NCBI RefSeq assembly: GCF_014235765.1
Contig: NZ_JACMYH010000003.1
Span: forward strand, 186,001-250,000
DNA from: Pseudomonas baltica
Lineage (GTDB): Bacteria; Pseudomonadota; Gammaproteobacteria; Pseudomonadales; Pseudomonadaceae
Reading direction: 5' to 3'
DNA: 64,000 bases
A program made the position numbers and the translations under genes. Under the pieces are notes generated by a model that was not told the DNA's origin, did not search any database, and was given only the letters and a program-made list of their open reading frames with translations. Position 1 is the first letter of the stretch; every line of letters begins with the position of its first letter. Below, piece after piece: positions 48,394 through 57,494 of this stretch.

Positions 48394-49767
48394 TCAGTTC
48401 AGCGCGGCAAGGCCCAGTGCGCGGGCGCAGTCGTCCAGCGAGCGCTGCTGGGTCTGGGCGTACAGCGCCAGTTCGTCGAGCACCGTTCGGCCCAGGGCCT
48501 GGTGGAACGCCTCCTGGCTCGACCCCAAACCATAGTCGGCCTGGGCATCGTCGCCCAGGTTGGACTGGAAGATGCCTGCGGCGCTGACCGGCAGAAAATC
48601 TTCGTAGACCAAGGGCTCGCAGCGAATCGCGCCATTGTCCAGCAGACCTTTCAGCGTCGTCTGGCCCGCGCTGGGCTGGCCGCTGGCGAAATAGCGAAAG
48701 AACGCCAGGTCCTGCTCGCGCATCTGCGCCAGATCATCCGGAAACTCACTGAACTGCTCGCCCAGCAGACGCATGTACTCGTCGGCATTGGTCTCGCTGG
48801 GGAACCCGGCAAGCGCGCTGCGCGAGGCGTTCAACAAGCGATCGTACAGCGCACGCCCCTTGGGCGTCAGCGCCGCGCCGCGTTGCTCGATCTCGCCGAA
48901 GCGCGCGGTGTGGCTGCCTTCGGCGACAGCGGCCTGATCGGTGAAGGCGACCTTTTCCTGCAGCGCCTTGAAGCTGGTCTGCCGCAACAGGATGGCATGG
49001 CGACGCGGCGGCGGCCCTTCGATGACGGCCTTGGGTGTGATCCCGCGCGCGGGCATCAGCGCCTGCACCTTGTCGATGTCCAGCGTGCGCGGGGTCAGGT
49101 GATTGATGTGCGGCCCCTTGAACGCCACCACATCGGCGATCAGTCGATGGGCGTCGTGCAGGCGTTGATACTGGTCCGCTGTCACCGTGGCATCGTGGTG
49201 CCAGCGGAAGGTTTCCAGGGCCTGCTCGACGAACGCATCGGCGTCGGCTTGGTCGAGGCCGCCGTCGCGCTCGAATCGCTCGATCAGGGCCAGGCACGGC
49301 GAGGTGAATATCTGCCGCTGCGCCAGCAGGTGGGTGGCCTGTTCGCGCAATGCGGCATCCTCGATCAGTTCCAGACGCAGCAGGGACGTGAACACGCGAA
49401 ACGGGCTTACCTGCAAAGACTGTTCGTGCACCGCGCGAAATGCCGTGGAGTGCACCGGCACACCCGCCGAGGTGAGATCGTAGTAGCCCACCGGTTGCAT
49501 GCCCATCACCGCGAACAGCCGAGCGATGGTCGCCAGCTCTGCGGCGGTGCCGACCCGAATCGCGCCATGGCGCTCGGCATCCAGACGCTCGATCTCGCCG
49601 GTGCGCGCCAGGGACGCGGCCAAATCCGGCTGTTGTTCCAGCCCCTGGCGATTGACTTCGCCGACCAGGCTCATCAAGTCGCCATACAACGGCACTTCGT
49701 TCTTGTACATCTCGGACATGGCGCGGGAAAACGCGGTACGGGTCTGGTCGGGGCTGACGAAAGGCAT
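48394..49767 (-). CDS. hglS: 2-oxoadipate dioxygenase/decarboxylase HglS
   Basis: Non-heme iron enzyme of 457 residues (old DUF1338/YdcJ family) that turns 2-oxoadipate into D-2-hydroxyglutarate, closing the lysine pathway toward 2-ketoglutarate. An HGAIR segment (residues 67-71) and HINHLTPRTLD match where I recall the iron histidines and substrate arginine of the P. putida enzyme. AGGAG precedes the ATG at 49767. It lies beside lysR-amaB-amaA, the same order as in P. putida KT2440, and reads away from them, so it may have its own promoter or share the regulator. Confidence 0.93.
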   Translation of the reverse strand: MPFVSPDQTRTAFSRAMSEMYKNEVPLYGDLMSLVGEVNRQGLEQQPDLAASLARTGEIERLDAERHGAIRVGTAAELATIARLFAVMGMQPVGYYDLTSAGVPVHSTAFRAVHEQSLQVSPFRVFTSLLRLELIEDAALREQATHLLAQRQIFTSPCLALIERFERDGGLDQADADAFVEQALETFRWHHDATVTADQYQRLHDAHRLIADVVAFKGPHINHLTPRTLDIDKVQALMPARGITPKAVIEGPPPRRHAILLRQTSFKALQEKVAFTDQAAVAEGSHTARFGEIEQRGAALTPKGRALYDRLLNASRSALAGFPSETNADEYMRLLGEQFSEFPDDLAQMREQDLAFFRYFASGQPSAGQTTLKGLLDNGAIRCEPLVYEDFLPVSAAGIFQSNLGDDAQADYGLGSSQEAFHQALGRTVLDELALYAQTQQRSLDDCARALGLAALN

Positions 49768-49888
49768 GGCGAACTCCTGGCGCAAAGGGCTGGGAGTATG
49801 AAAGCGGGGAATGACCTGTGCGATCAAGCGAAAAAAAGTGCGGGGGTCATTCCCGCAGGTCGGCTTCGCTGTCGTTCATGCTGCGCCG

Positions 49889-50776
49889 CTAGTGGGCGAT
49901 CTGCCCCAGAATCCAGTCGACCAGCGCGCGCACCTTCGGCACTTCCGCGGCGTGTTCGGCAAAGGCGACGAAATGCGCGCCCTGGCTGCTCATGGTGTGC
50001 GGCCAGGGCATGACCAGGTTGCCGTTGGCCAGGTGGTTCTCTGCCAGGTAGCGCGGCACCAGGGCCACGCCACAGCCGGACAGGGCAGCGCTGAGGCACA
50101 TGTAGAAAGTATCGAAGCGCGGGCCGTGGTAGCTGTTCTGGGCGCTCAGGCCCTGCTCCAGAAACCACTCGTGCCACGCCTCGGGGCGCGACGTACATTG
50201 CATCAATACCAGCTCGGCCAACTGTTCGGCGTGGGTCAGCGGCTGATCGAGCAGGTCGGGCGCGCACACCGGCACCACCTGATCGTCGAACAGCTCGATG
50301 CAGGTCGCTCCGGGCCAGGTGCCCTGGCCGAAGAAAAACCCCACGTCGGCCTTGGCCTGCAGCAAGGCGAACGGCTCGAGTTCGTTGCGGATGTCCAGAT
50401 GGATATTGGGGTGCGCCTTGCCGAAACCCTTGAGCTTGGGGATCAGCCAGCCCACGCCGAAGCTGGGCTGGGTGGCGACGGTGAGCACTTCGGTTTCGTC
50501 GCCGTAGGACAGGATGTAGCGGCTGGAAATGTCCACCTGAGTGAGGATCTTGTTCACTTCGGCCAGGTACAGCGAGCCGGCCGGTGTCAGTTGCAGGCGT
50601 CGGCGGATGCGCAGGAACAGGTGGTGACGCAGCATGTCTTCGAGCTGCGCAACCTGCTTGCTGACCGCGCTCTGGGTCAGGTGCAGTTCTTCCGCTGCGC
50701 GGGTGAAGCTCAGGTGGCGGGCGGCCGCTTCGAAGCACTGCAAGGCCGTCATCGAAGGAACAAGGCGTTTTGACAT
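49889..50776 (-). CDS. LysR-family regulator of lysine catabolism
   Basis: GcvA-like LysR regulator of 295 residues. The N-terminal helix-turn-helix reads LSFTRAAEELHLTQSAVSKQ; the effector domain includes VATQPSFGVGWLIPKLKGF. It is divergent from amaB across a 131-base gap and lies upstream of hglS on the same strand, so by LysR habit it should control one or both. The homologous gene in P. putida stands in the same place. The effector is unknown; a pathway intermediate such as 2-aminoadipate is likely. Confidence 0.9.
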   Translation of the reverse strand: MSKRLVPSMTALQCFEAAARHLSFTRAAEELHLTQSAVSKQVAQLEDMLRHHLFLRIRRRLQLTPAGSLYLAEVNKILTQVDISSRYILSYGDETEVLTVATQPSFGVGWLIPKLKGFGKAHPNIHLDIRNELEPFALLQAKADVGFFFGQGTWPGATCIELFDDQVVPVCAPDLLDQPLTHAEQLAELVLMQCTSRPEAWHEWFLEQGLSAQNSYHGPRFDTFYMCLSAALSGCGVALVPRYLAENHLANGNLVMPWPHTMSSQGAHFVAFAEHAAEVPKVRALVDWILGQIAH

Positions 50777-50907
50777 GGAGGCATCGCCGCAAGGTCATGA
50801 GGTGAGGGAATGATATATGGAATATTGCTCCGTTGTGGTGGTCTGGCCTGCGGATTAATACTGATCTCAATCCGTTCTTATCGTTAAAGCCTTGTGAGGA
50901 GAAAACA

Positions 50908-52398
50908 ATGGTCGATGGCCTGCTCGAAAGCCTGGGTGTTGCGGCGAGTGCATTCAAGGATGGCAACCATCCTGTTCACACCCCAATCGACGGCAGCCAG
51001 ATCGCCTCGGTGAGCCTGGAATCCAAGGCGCAGGTCGTGGCCAAGATCGCCCTCGGGCACGAGGCGTTCCTGGCTTGGCGCACCGTGCCGGCCCCCCGTC
51101 GTGGCGAGCTGGTGCGCCTGTTCGGCGAAGTCCTGCGCGCACACAAGGCCCAGCTCGGTGAGCTGGTCTCGGTCGAAGCCGGCAAGATCACCCAGGAAGG
51201 TCTGGGTGAAGTGCAGGAAATGATCGACATCTGCGATTTCGCCGTCGGCCTGTCTCGCCAGCTGTACGGCCTGACCATCGCTTCCGAGCGCCCAGGCCAC
51301 CATATGCGTGAAACCTGGCAGCCGCTGGGCGTGGTCGGTGTGATCAGCGCCTTCAACTTTCCGGTGGCAGTGTGGGCATGGAACACCGCCCTGGCCCTGG
51401 TCGCCGGCGATTCGGTGATCTGGAAACCATCGGAAAAGACCCCGTTGACCGCGCTGGCCTGCCAGGCACTGTTCGACAAGGCCCTGCAGCAGTTCGGCGA
51501 TGCGCCAGAAGGCCTGGCGCAATTGATCATCGGTGACCGCGAAGCGGGCGAGGCGTTGGTCGATGACCCGCGCGTCGCCCTGGTCAGCGCTACCGGCAGC
51601 ACTCGCATGGGGCGCGAAGTCGGTCCGCGGGTCGCTGCGCGGTTCGGCCGCACAATCCTCGAACTGGGCGGCAACAACGCCATGATCCTGGCCCCCAGCG
51701 CCGACCTCGACCTGGCCGTGCGCGGCATTCTCTTCAGTGCCGTGGGCACCGCTGGCCAGCGCTGCACCACCTTGCGCCGGGTGATCGTGCACAGCTCGAT
51801 CAAGGACGAAGTGGTTGCTCGGGTCAAAGCCGCCTACGCCAAAGTACGCATCGGCGATCCGCGCAAGGACAACCTGGTCGGCCCGCTGATCGACAAGCAA
51901 TCCTTCGATGCCATGCAGGGTGCCCTGGCCAAGGCGCGTGACGAGGGGGGCGAAGTGTTCGGCGGTGAGCGTCAGTTGGCCGATCAATACCCGAACGCCT
52001 ATTACGTCGCACCCGCCATCGTCGAAATGCCTGGTCAGTCGGATGTCGTGCGCCACGAAACCTTCGCGCCGATCCTGTATGTATTGAGCTACGAAGACTT
52101 CGACGAGGCCCTGCGCCTGAACAACGAAGTGCCACAGGGCCTGTCCTCGTGCATCTTCACCACCGACCTGCGTGAAGCCGAGCGATTCCAGAGCGCAGCG
52201 GGCAGCGACTGCGGCATCGCCAACGTCAACATCGGCACCAGCGGCGCGGAAATCGGCGGTGCCTTCGGCGGCGAAAAGGAAACCGGTGGCGGACGCGAAT
52301 CCGGCTCCGATGCCTGGAAAGCCTACATGCGCCGCCAGACCAACACCGTCAACTACTCGCGCGAACTGCCGCTGGCCCAAGGCATCGTGTTTGATTGA
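50908..52398 (+). CDS. amaB: L-2-aminoadipate semialdehyde dehydrogenase AmaB
   Basis: NAD-dependent aldehyde dehydrogenase of 496 residues that oxidises 2-aminoadipate-6-semialdehyde (in equilibrium with piperideine-6-carboxylate) to 2-aminoadipate. It belongs to the ALDH7 group. The catalytic glutamate is in LELGGNNAMIL, the cysteine in GTAGQRCTTLRRVIV, and the ALDH7 substrate region in NIGTSGAEIGGAFGGEKETG. A strong GTGAGGAGA site precedes the ATG at 50908. Its stop codon lies inside a short tandem repeat. Upstream of amaA, as in P. putida. Confidence 0.93.
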   Translation: MVDGLLESLGVAASAFKDGNHPVHTPIDGSQIASVSLESKAQVVAKIALGHEAFLAWRTVPAPRRGELVRLFGEVLRAHKAQLGELVSVEAGKITQEGLGEVQEMIDICDFAVGLSRQLYGLTIASERPGHHMRETWQPLGVVGVISAFNFPVAVWAWNTALALVAGDSVIWKPSEKTPLTALACQALFDKALQQFGDAPEGLAQLIIGDREAGEALVDDPRVALVSATGSTRMGREVGPRVAARFGRTILELGGNNAMILAPSADLDLAVRGILFSAVGTAGQRCTTLRRVIVHSSIKDEVVARVKAAYAKVRIGDPRKDNLVGPLIDKQSFDAMQGALAKARDEGGEVFGGERQLADQYPNAYYVAPAIVEMPGQSDVVRHETFAPILYVLSYEDFDEALRLNNEVPQGLSSCIFTTDLREAERFQSAAGSDCGIANVNIGTSGAEIGGAFGGEKETGGGRESGSDAWKAYMRRQTNTVNYSRELPLAQGIVFD

Positions 52399-52434
52399 TG
52401 GTTGATTGATGGTTGATTGATGGTTGAGTGATGT
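52391..52434 (+). repeat. 11-bp tandem repeat over the amaB stop codon
   Basis: Four copies of TTGATTGATGG run head to tail from 52391, the first containing the end of amaB with its TGA stop and the last slightly changed (TTGAGTGATGT). Copy number could change by slippage without altering the protein. Confidence 0.85.
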
Positions 52435-52452
52435 GGTGGCGGGGCTGGCGCT

Positions 52453-52528
52453 ATCGCGGGTGGAACCCGCTCCCACAGGGATCTTTGCTGCAATGGATAT
52501 CCCTGTGGGAGCGGGCTCTGCCCGCGAT
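52453..52528. repeat. Inverted pair of REP elements between amaB and amaA
   Basis: Two 28-bp REPs (52453-52480 and 52501-52528) face each other with a 20-base spacer. Both have the form ATCGCGGG-loop-CCCGC-TCCCACAGGG; they differ only around the loop, at paired positions. The paired element could form a large stem in the amaB-amaA message and separate the expression of the two genes. Confidence 0.88.
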
Positions 52529-52574
52529 GACGACGGCGCGGTCCGAACCCGATTTCCCTGGCTTGGAATGAGTC

Positions 52575-53861
52575 ATGAGCGAACTACGGCAACAATGTCT
52601 TTGGGAACACATCACCGCCAGGCCCCCTCACACGGCGGCCCTGGCCAGTGCGGTAAAGGCGGACGTCTGCGTGATCGGCGGCGGCATCACCGGGTTGTGC
52701 GCTGCCATCGAGTTGCTGGAGCAGGGCAAGCGTGTGGTGCTGCTCGATGCCAGTGAAATCGGCACCGGCGGCTCGGGCCGCAACGTCGGACTGGTCAACG
52801 CTGGCACCTGGATTCCACCCGACGAAGTCGAGCAGACCCTGGGCAGTGCGGTGGGCGGTCGCCTCAACAGCGTGCTCGGCGGCGCGCCGGCTGAAGTGTT
52901 CGCGCTGATCAAGCGCTATGGCATCGACTGCCAGGCGCACAACGACGGCACCCTGCACATGGCCCACAACGCCAATGGCGTGGCCGACCTGAAATCGCGC
53001 TGCGAGCAATGGCAACGGCGCGGCGCCGACGTCGAGCTGCTCACCGGGGCGCAATGCGTTGACTACTGCGGCACCGAAAAGATCGAGGCCGCCTTGCTCG
53101 ACCGGCGCGCCGGTACCATCAACCCCATGGCCTATACCCGTGGCCTGGGCGCGGCCGTCGAGCGCCTGGGCGGGCAGGTGTTCCAGCACTCGCCGGTGTT
53201 GGGCCTGGAACAGCAGGGTGGTGGCTGGCTGGTCAAGACTGCCAAAGGCGAAGTCAACGCCGACAAGGTACTGATCTCTACCGGTGCCTACACCGAGGGC
53301 GACTGGTGCAATCTGCAAGGCCAGTTCTTCCGTGGTTACTACTACCAGGTGGCTTCCAAACCTCTGCACTCGGCCGCGGCAGACGCTGTGCTCAAACACG
53401 GCCAGGGTTCCTGGGACACCCGCCTGGTACTGAGCAGCATTCGCCGTGACTACGATGGCCGTTTGTTGCTCGGCAGCATGGGCCGCGTGGACAACAAGCC
53501 GGCCTGGTTCATCCGCCGCTGGGCCGACCGCATCCAGACCCATTACTTTCCCCAACTGGGCACGGTCGAATGGGAAATGCACTGGACCGGCTGCATCGAC
53601 TTCACCCCCGACCACCTCATGCGCCTGTTCGAACCCGCCCCGGGGCTGGTCTCGGTCACCGGCTACAACGGCCGCGGCAACACCACCGGCACCGTCGTGG
53701 GCAAGGCCTTGGCGCAGTTTCTGCTGCATGGCCAGGCCGACAGGCTGCCCCTGCCGTTCTGCACGGATAAACCCGTTTCGGTACCGAGCCTGCGCACCGG
53801 CGTCTATGAAACCGGCTTCTCGCTCTACCACGCCGGCCAAGTCCTGCGCGTGGTTTTGTAG
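52575..53861 (+). CDS. amaA: L-pipecolate oxidase AmaA
   Basis: FAD-dependent oxidase of 428 residues. The FAD loop reads VCVIGGGITGLCAAIELLEQG, and the C-terminal YNGRGNTTGTVVGKALAQFL is typical of this DAO-family branch. In P. putida AmaA oxidises L-pipecolate, made from D-lysine, to piperideine-6-carboxylate, the substrate of AmaB. It follows amaB on the same strand, separated by 176 bases holding a REP pair. The ATG at 52575 is the obvious start. General similarity to PauB4 in this window shows they share a family but serve different amines. Confidence 0.9.
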   Translation: MSELRQQCLWEHITARPPHTAALASAVKADVCVIGGGITGLCAAIELLEQGKRVVLLDASEIGTGGSGRNVGLVNAGTWIPPDEVEQTLGSAVGGRLNSVLGGAPAEVFALIKRYGIDCQAHNDGTLHMAHNANGVADLKSRCEQWQRRGADVELLTGAQCVDYCGTEKIEAALLDRRAGTINPMAYTRGLGAAVERLGGQVFQHSPVLGLEQQGGGWLVKTAKGEVNADKVLISTGAYTEGDWCNLQGQFFRGYYYQVASKPLHSAAADAVLKHGQGSWDTRLVLSSIRRDYDGRLLLGSMGRVDNKPAWFIRRWADRIQTHYFPQLGTVEWEMHWTGCIDFTPDHLMRLFEPAPGLVSVTGYNGRGNTTGTVVGKALAQFLLHGQADRLPLPFCTDKPVSVPSLRTGVYETGFSLYHAGQVLRVVL

Positions 53862-54429
53862 CCTCCAAGCCCTGTGGCAGCGGCGCAAGCCGCTTTGGCC
53901 CCGATCGCGTTCCGACAGCCACCCGCACCCACCGCCGACGCGGCTCGCGCCGCTGCTACAGAGGTATCGCAATCCCCCGCCGGCGTGGTGAGCCCCGAAC
54001 ACCGCATTCACGACCGACGTGGTGATGCCCGACCACCGCATTCACGACCGACGTGGTGATGCCCGACCACCGCATCCGTGGCCGACGTGGTGATGCCCGA
54101 ACACCGCATTCATGACCGACGTGGTGCTGCACGACCACCGCATCCATGGCCGACGCGGTGATGCACGACCACCGCATCCATGGCCGACGCGGTGATGCGC
54201 GGCCACCGCATCCTTGGCCGGCGTGGTGATGAACGACCACCTCATCCGTGGCCGACGTGGTGATGCCCGAACACCGCATTCATGACCGACGTGGTGCTGC
54301 ACGACCACCGCATCCATGGCCGACGCGGTCATGTATGAATACTCAATCCCCTGTAGCAGCGGCGCAAGCCGCGTCGGCGGTATCCCCGATGGGCCTGCTG
54401 AAACGCAATGACGCCTGGCGCCTTATCGC
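53862..54429. other. Gene-free repeat region between amaA and comM
   Basis: 568 bases with no credible gene. From left to right it holds a REP (53872-53900), an inverted REP (53931-53961), a ten-copy 34-bp minisatellite (54001-54340, listed separately), and a third REP (54350-54380) in the opposite orientation to the second. The REPs are of the same CAGCGGCGCAAGCCGC type as the 41-bp array near 18 kb. amaA and comM are convergent on this region. Confidence 0.88.
54001..54340. repeat. Minisatellite: ten 34-bp units
   Basis: Units start at 54001, 54035, 54069, 54103, 54137, 54171, 54205, 54239, 54273 and 54307, all exactly 34 bp apart, most beginning ACCGCAT. Each contains a small inverted repeat: GTGGT with ACCAC in some units and GCGGTG with CACCGC in others, so changes on one side are matched on the other. 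There are no variable spacers, which rules out CRISPR. Units at 54103-54170 and 54273-54340 are nearly identical, pointing to recent block duplication. Confidence 0.92.
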
Positions 54430-55923
54430 TCACTGCGCCGACGGCCGATACTGCAACGCCTCCGCCACATGCGTCCGCTCGATGTCTTTCGCCTGCTCAA
54501 GATCCGCCAGCGTACGAGCCACCTTCAACAACCGGTGCGCCGCCCGCAGCGACAGCGTCAGCCGTTCACAGGCGGTTTCCAGCCAGCGCTCATCTTCGGC
54601 CGACAACCTGCAATGCTCGCGCAACCCCGGCAGATCGAGAAAGGCATTAGCACACCCCTGACGCCGACTCTGCAACTCGCGCGCCTCGGCCACCTTGCTG
54701 GCAGCACTGGCCGTATTCTCACCCGCTTGTGGCACATGGCTCAGCGCCGTCGCCTCGCGCGCCACCGTCAGATGCAGATCGATCCGGTCGAGCAACGGCC
54801 CGGACAGCTTGTTGCGGTACCGCTGAATCTGGTCGCTGCCGCATTGGCATTTGCCGCTGGGGTCACCCAGATACCCACACGGGCACGGGTTCATCGCCGC
54901 CACCAACTGGAACCGCGCCGGAAAACGGATCTTGTCCCGCGCCCGCGCAATCACGATCTCTCCGCTTTCCAAGGGTTCGCGCAAGACTTCCAGTACCTTC
55001 CTGTCGAACTCCGGCAATTCATCGAGAAACAGCACGCCATGATGCGCCAGGGTGATTTCTCCTGGCTGCGGCCGACTGCCACCACCTACCAAGGCAGCGC
55101 CCGAGGCCGAATGATGAGGATGCCGAAAGGGCCGCTGCGGCCAGTTCTTCAGCGGCACATGGCTGGCCACCGACTGGATGGCCGCCACCTCCAGCGCTTC
55201 GCGCTCGTCCAGCGGCGGCAGCAATCCGGGCAATCGACTGGCGAGCAAGGTCTTGCCCGTTCCCGGTGGGCCGCTGAACAACAGGTTGTGCGCGCCAGCG
55301 GCGGCCACCAGCAGCGCACGCTTGGCCGCAACCTGGCCCTGCACTTCGCTCAGGTCCGGATAAGGCTTGCTCAACAGCAACAGGCCATTGGCATTGAAAG
55401 GACTGATCGGGTTGCGCCCATTGAAGTGACTGACCAACTGCATCAGATCATCCGCGGCAATCACCGTCAGGTTCGAGGCCAGCGCTGCCTCTTCGGCGTT
55501 ATCCCTGGGCACGATCAGCGTTCGCCCTGCATCGCGAGCAGCGAGGGCAGCGGGCAAGACACCCTGCACCGGCCGCACGGCGCCCGACAGCGCCAGCTCG
55601 CCCAGGCATTCCACGTTATCCAGGGTAATGGCCGGGATCTGCCCGCTGCCCGCCAGGATACCCAGCGCAATGGCCAGGTCGAACCGGCCGCCGTCCTTCG
55701 GCAGATCCGCCGGTGCCAGGTTCAGGGTGATCCGCCGCGCCGGAAACTCCAGCCCCGAATTGAGAATCGCGCTGCGCACGCGATCCTTGCTCTCCTTGAC
55801 CGAGGCTTCCGGCAGCCCCACAAGCGTCAGGGCCGGCAGCCCATTGGCCAGATGCGCCTCGACCGTGACCGCAGGCGCACCCACGCCCACCTGGGCCCGG
55901 CTGTGAACGATAGCGAGAGACAT
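54430..55923 (-). CDS. comM: YifB/ComM-family AAA+ ATPase
   Basis: Mg-chelatase-like ATPase of 497 residues. An N-terminal Lon-protease-like domain (AIVHSRAQVGVGAPAVTVEA) is followed by an AAA+ domain with Walker A FSGPPGTGKTLLASRLPGL, Walker B ITLAHHGVLFLDELPEF and the zinc-finger-like NPCPCGYLGDPSGKCQCG. In naturally competent species ComM is a helicase that promotes branch migration during integration of foreign DNA. It stands alone here; whether this organism is transformable cannot be told. Confidence 0.93.
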   Translation of the reverse strand: MSLAIVHSRAQVGVGAPAVTVEAHLANGLPALTLVGLPEASVKESKDRVRSAILNSGLEFPARRITLNLAPADLPKDGGRFDLAIALGILAGSGQIPAITLDNVECLGELALSGAVRPVQGVLPAALAARDAGRTLIVPRDNAEEAALASNLTVIAADDLMQLVSHFNGRNPISPFNANGLLLLSKPYPDLSEVQGQVAAKRALLVAAAGAHNLLFSGPPGTGKTLLASRLPGLLPPLDEREALEVAAIQSVASHVPLKNWPQRPFRHPHHSASGAALVGGGSRPQPGEITLAHHGVLFLDELPEFDRKVLEVLREPLESGEIVIARARDKIRFPARFQLVAAMNPCPCGYLGDPSGKCQCGSDQIQRYRNKLSGPLLDRIDLHLTVAREATALSHVPQAGENTASAASKVAEARELQSRRQGCANAFLDLPGLREHCRLSAEDERWLETACERLTLSLRAAHRLLKVARTLADLEQAKDIERTHVAEALQYRPSAQ

Positions 55924-56127
55924 GCATGCTCCATGCGTTGAAAGATGAACCGCTTCCTGCGGTGGTGGTGCGAGGGTAGTGGATGAGGGCGGGTATGCCA
56001 GTGGGGAAGTGATTCACGGTGCTACGGACGGAAGCAGCACGCAGGTCATGGTTTCCAGAGATTGCTTTTCAGCAACAAACCCGCCACCAAGGCGAGTGTG
56101 TGAGATGGATGACACGTTGTTGCGACC

Positions 56128-57045
56128 CTACACCACCCCGCCGCGATCCCCCATGAACGCCTCCAGCCGCGACCGCAACCACCGCTCCGCCGGATCCGTA
56201 TCGGTGATGCTCAACCACACCATCGACAAATCCAGCGTCGGCGCATCGAACGGCAGCGGTTCGTCGAACAGGTTGCCGTGAGCGGCCATCGCGGTGGCGG
56301 CGTAGTCGGGCAGGCCGGCGAGCATGTCGGTGCCGGCGAGCAGGGCGGGCAGCGAGCTGAATTGGGGCACCGACAGCACCACTTGGCGGGTGCGGCCGAT
56401 TTCCTGCAGCCACTCATCGGCGATACCGCTGGTGTGCGCAGTCGGCGACACCAGTACGTGGGGGCGGGCGCAGTATTCGTCCAGGGTCAGTGGGGTAGCC
56501 GACTTGTCGGCGCGCAGCACGCGCGGGCGCATGCGGCGCAGTAGTTTACGCTTGGCATTGGCCGGCAGGCCGCGGGTCTGGCTGATGCCCACGGTGATGT
56601 CGCCGGAGGCGAGCAGGTCGGGAATGCGCCAGTAATCCACGTGCTGCACCACGATCACCACTTTCGGCGCCTTGGTGCGCAGTGCGCGCAGCACTTGCGG
56701 CAGCAGGCCGAACTCGACGTCGTCGGACAGGCCGATGCGGAAGGTCATGGTACTTACGGCCGGATCGAAATCATGGGTCAGGCTCAGCGCCACCGACATC
56801 GCGTCGAGCGCGGGGGAGAGGTGCCGAATGATTTCCTCGGCGCGCGCGGTGGGTTCCATGCGATGGCCGATGCGGATGAACAGCGGGTCGTTGAACAGGG
56901 CGCGCAGTCGGTTCAGCGCTGAACTGACCGTGGGCTGGCCGAGGAACAGCTTTTCCGCGACGCGGGTGACGTTGCGCTCGAGCATGAGGGCTTCGAACAC
57001 CACCATCAGGTTGATATCGGCTTTGCGCAGCTCGTTGCGGTTCAT
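56128..57045 (-). CDS. LysR-family regulator (NodD-like group)
   Basis: Regulator of 305 residues. The helix-turn-helix reads MLERNVTRVAEKLFLGQPTVSSALNRLR, and the next segment FNDPLFIRIGHRMEPTARAEEI is typical of the NodD/LeuO-like branch of LysR proteins. No divergent catabolic gene is adjacent: ubiK lies 86 bases upstream on the same strand and comM downstream. Its target and effector are unknown. The adjacent 204-base gap toward comM shows nothing I recognise. Confidence 0.88.
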   Translation of the reverse strand: MNRNELRKADINLMVVFEALMLERNVTRVAEKLFLGQPTVSSALNRLRALFNDPLFIRIGHRMEPTARAEEIIRHLSPALDAMSVALSLTHDFDPAVSTMTFRIGLSDDVEFGLLPQVLRALRTKAPKVVIVVQHVDYWRIPDLLASGDITVGISQTRGLPANAKRKLLRRMRPRVLRADKSATPLTLDEYCARPHVLVSPTAHTSGIADEWLQEIGRTRQVVLSVPQFSSLPALLAGTDMLAGLPDYAATAMAAHGNLFDEPLPFDAPTLDLSMVWLSITDTDPAERWLRSRLEAFMGDRGGVV

Positions 57046-57131
57046 CGAAGCACGTCCCTGCTGTTCAATGGCAATGCCGAGCGTGGCACAAAGCGGTGCA
57101 GCCGATCGGCAACCGAGCTGCGTCTCAGATA

Positions 57132-57392
57132 TTACTCGGCCTTGGGTGCTGCCTTGGCTTCCATCTCGGCGACTTTGGCTTCCAAGCTCTCCAAGCGCGC
57201 GCGGGTACGCGCCAGCACGACCATCTGGCTGTCGAATTCCTCGCGGCTGACCAGGTCGAGCTTGCTGAAGCCGGACTGCAGCAGTGCCTTGAACTGACCT
57301 TCGAGCTCCGCGCGCGGCTGTGCGGTGTCACCGCTGAACAAGCGCGAGGCGTGGTCGCTCAGAGTGTCGAGGAACGCTTTGGGCGGGAGCAT
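57132..57392 (-). CDS. ubiK: Ubiquinone biosynthesis accessory factor UbiK
   Basis: Small protein of 86 residues of the BMFP/YqiC family. It has an N-terminal helix (FLDTLSDHASRLFSG) and a C-terminal coiled coil (EEFDSQMVVLARTRARLESLEAKVAEMEAK). In E. coli UbiK trimerises, binds UbiJ and is needed for efficient aerobic ubiquinone synthesis. The start MLPPKAFLDTL at 57392 is chosen; the frame stays open to 57662 but upstream residues are not family-like. Divergent from glnK. Confidence 0.92.
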   Translation of the reverse strand: MLPPKAFLDTLSDHASRLFSGDTAQPRAELEGQFKALLQSGFSKLDLVSREEFDSQMVVLARTRARLESLEAKVAEMEAKAAPKAE

Positions 57393-57494
57393 GGGAAATT
57401 TCCTGAGACAAAGTGATGCGCAGTGTATCACGCAGCCATGCGGTGAAAAGCCGAGCCGCGGCGCACGGTTTTCGCGCACAGGTGTGCCCAGCGC

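Noticed and set aside
53956..54332. Minus-strand frames of about 100 codons in the 34-bp minisatellite
   Set aside because: They are products of the tandem repeat, open in several frames at once, and lack a ribosome-binding site.
54001..54340. CRISPR array
   Set aside because: The period is a constant 34 bp and every base of the unit recurs. There are no unique spacers, and no cas genes are in the window.
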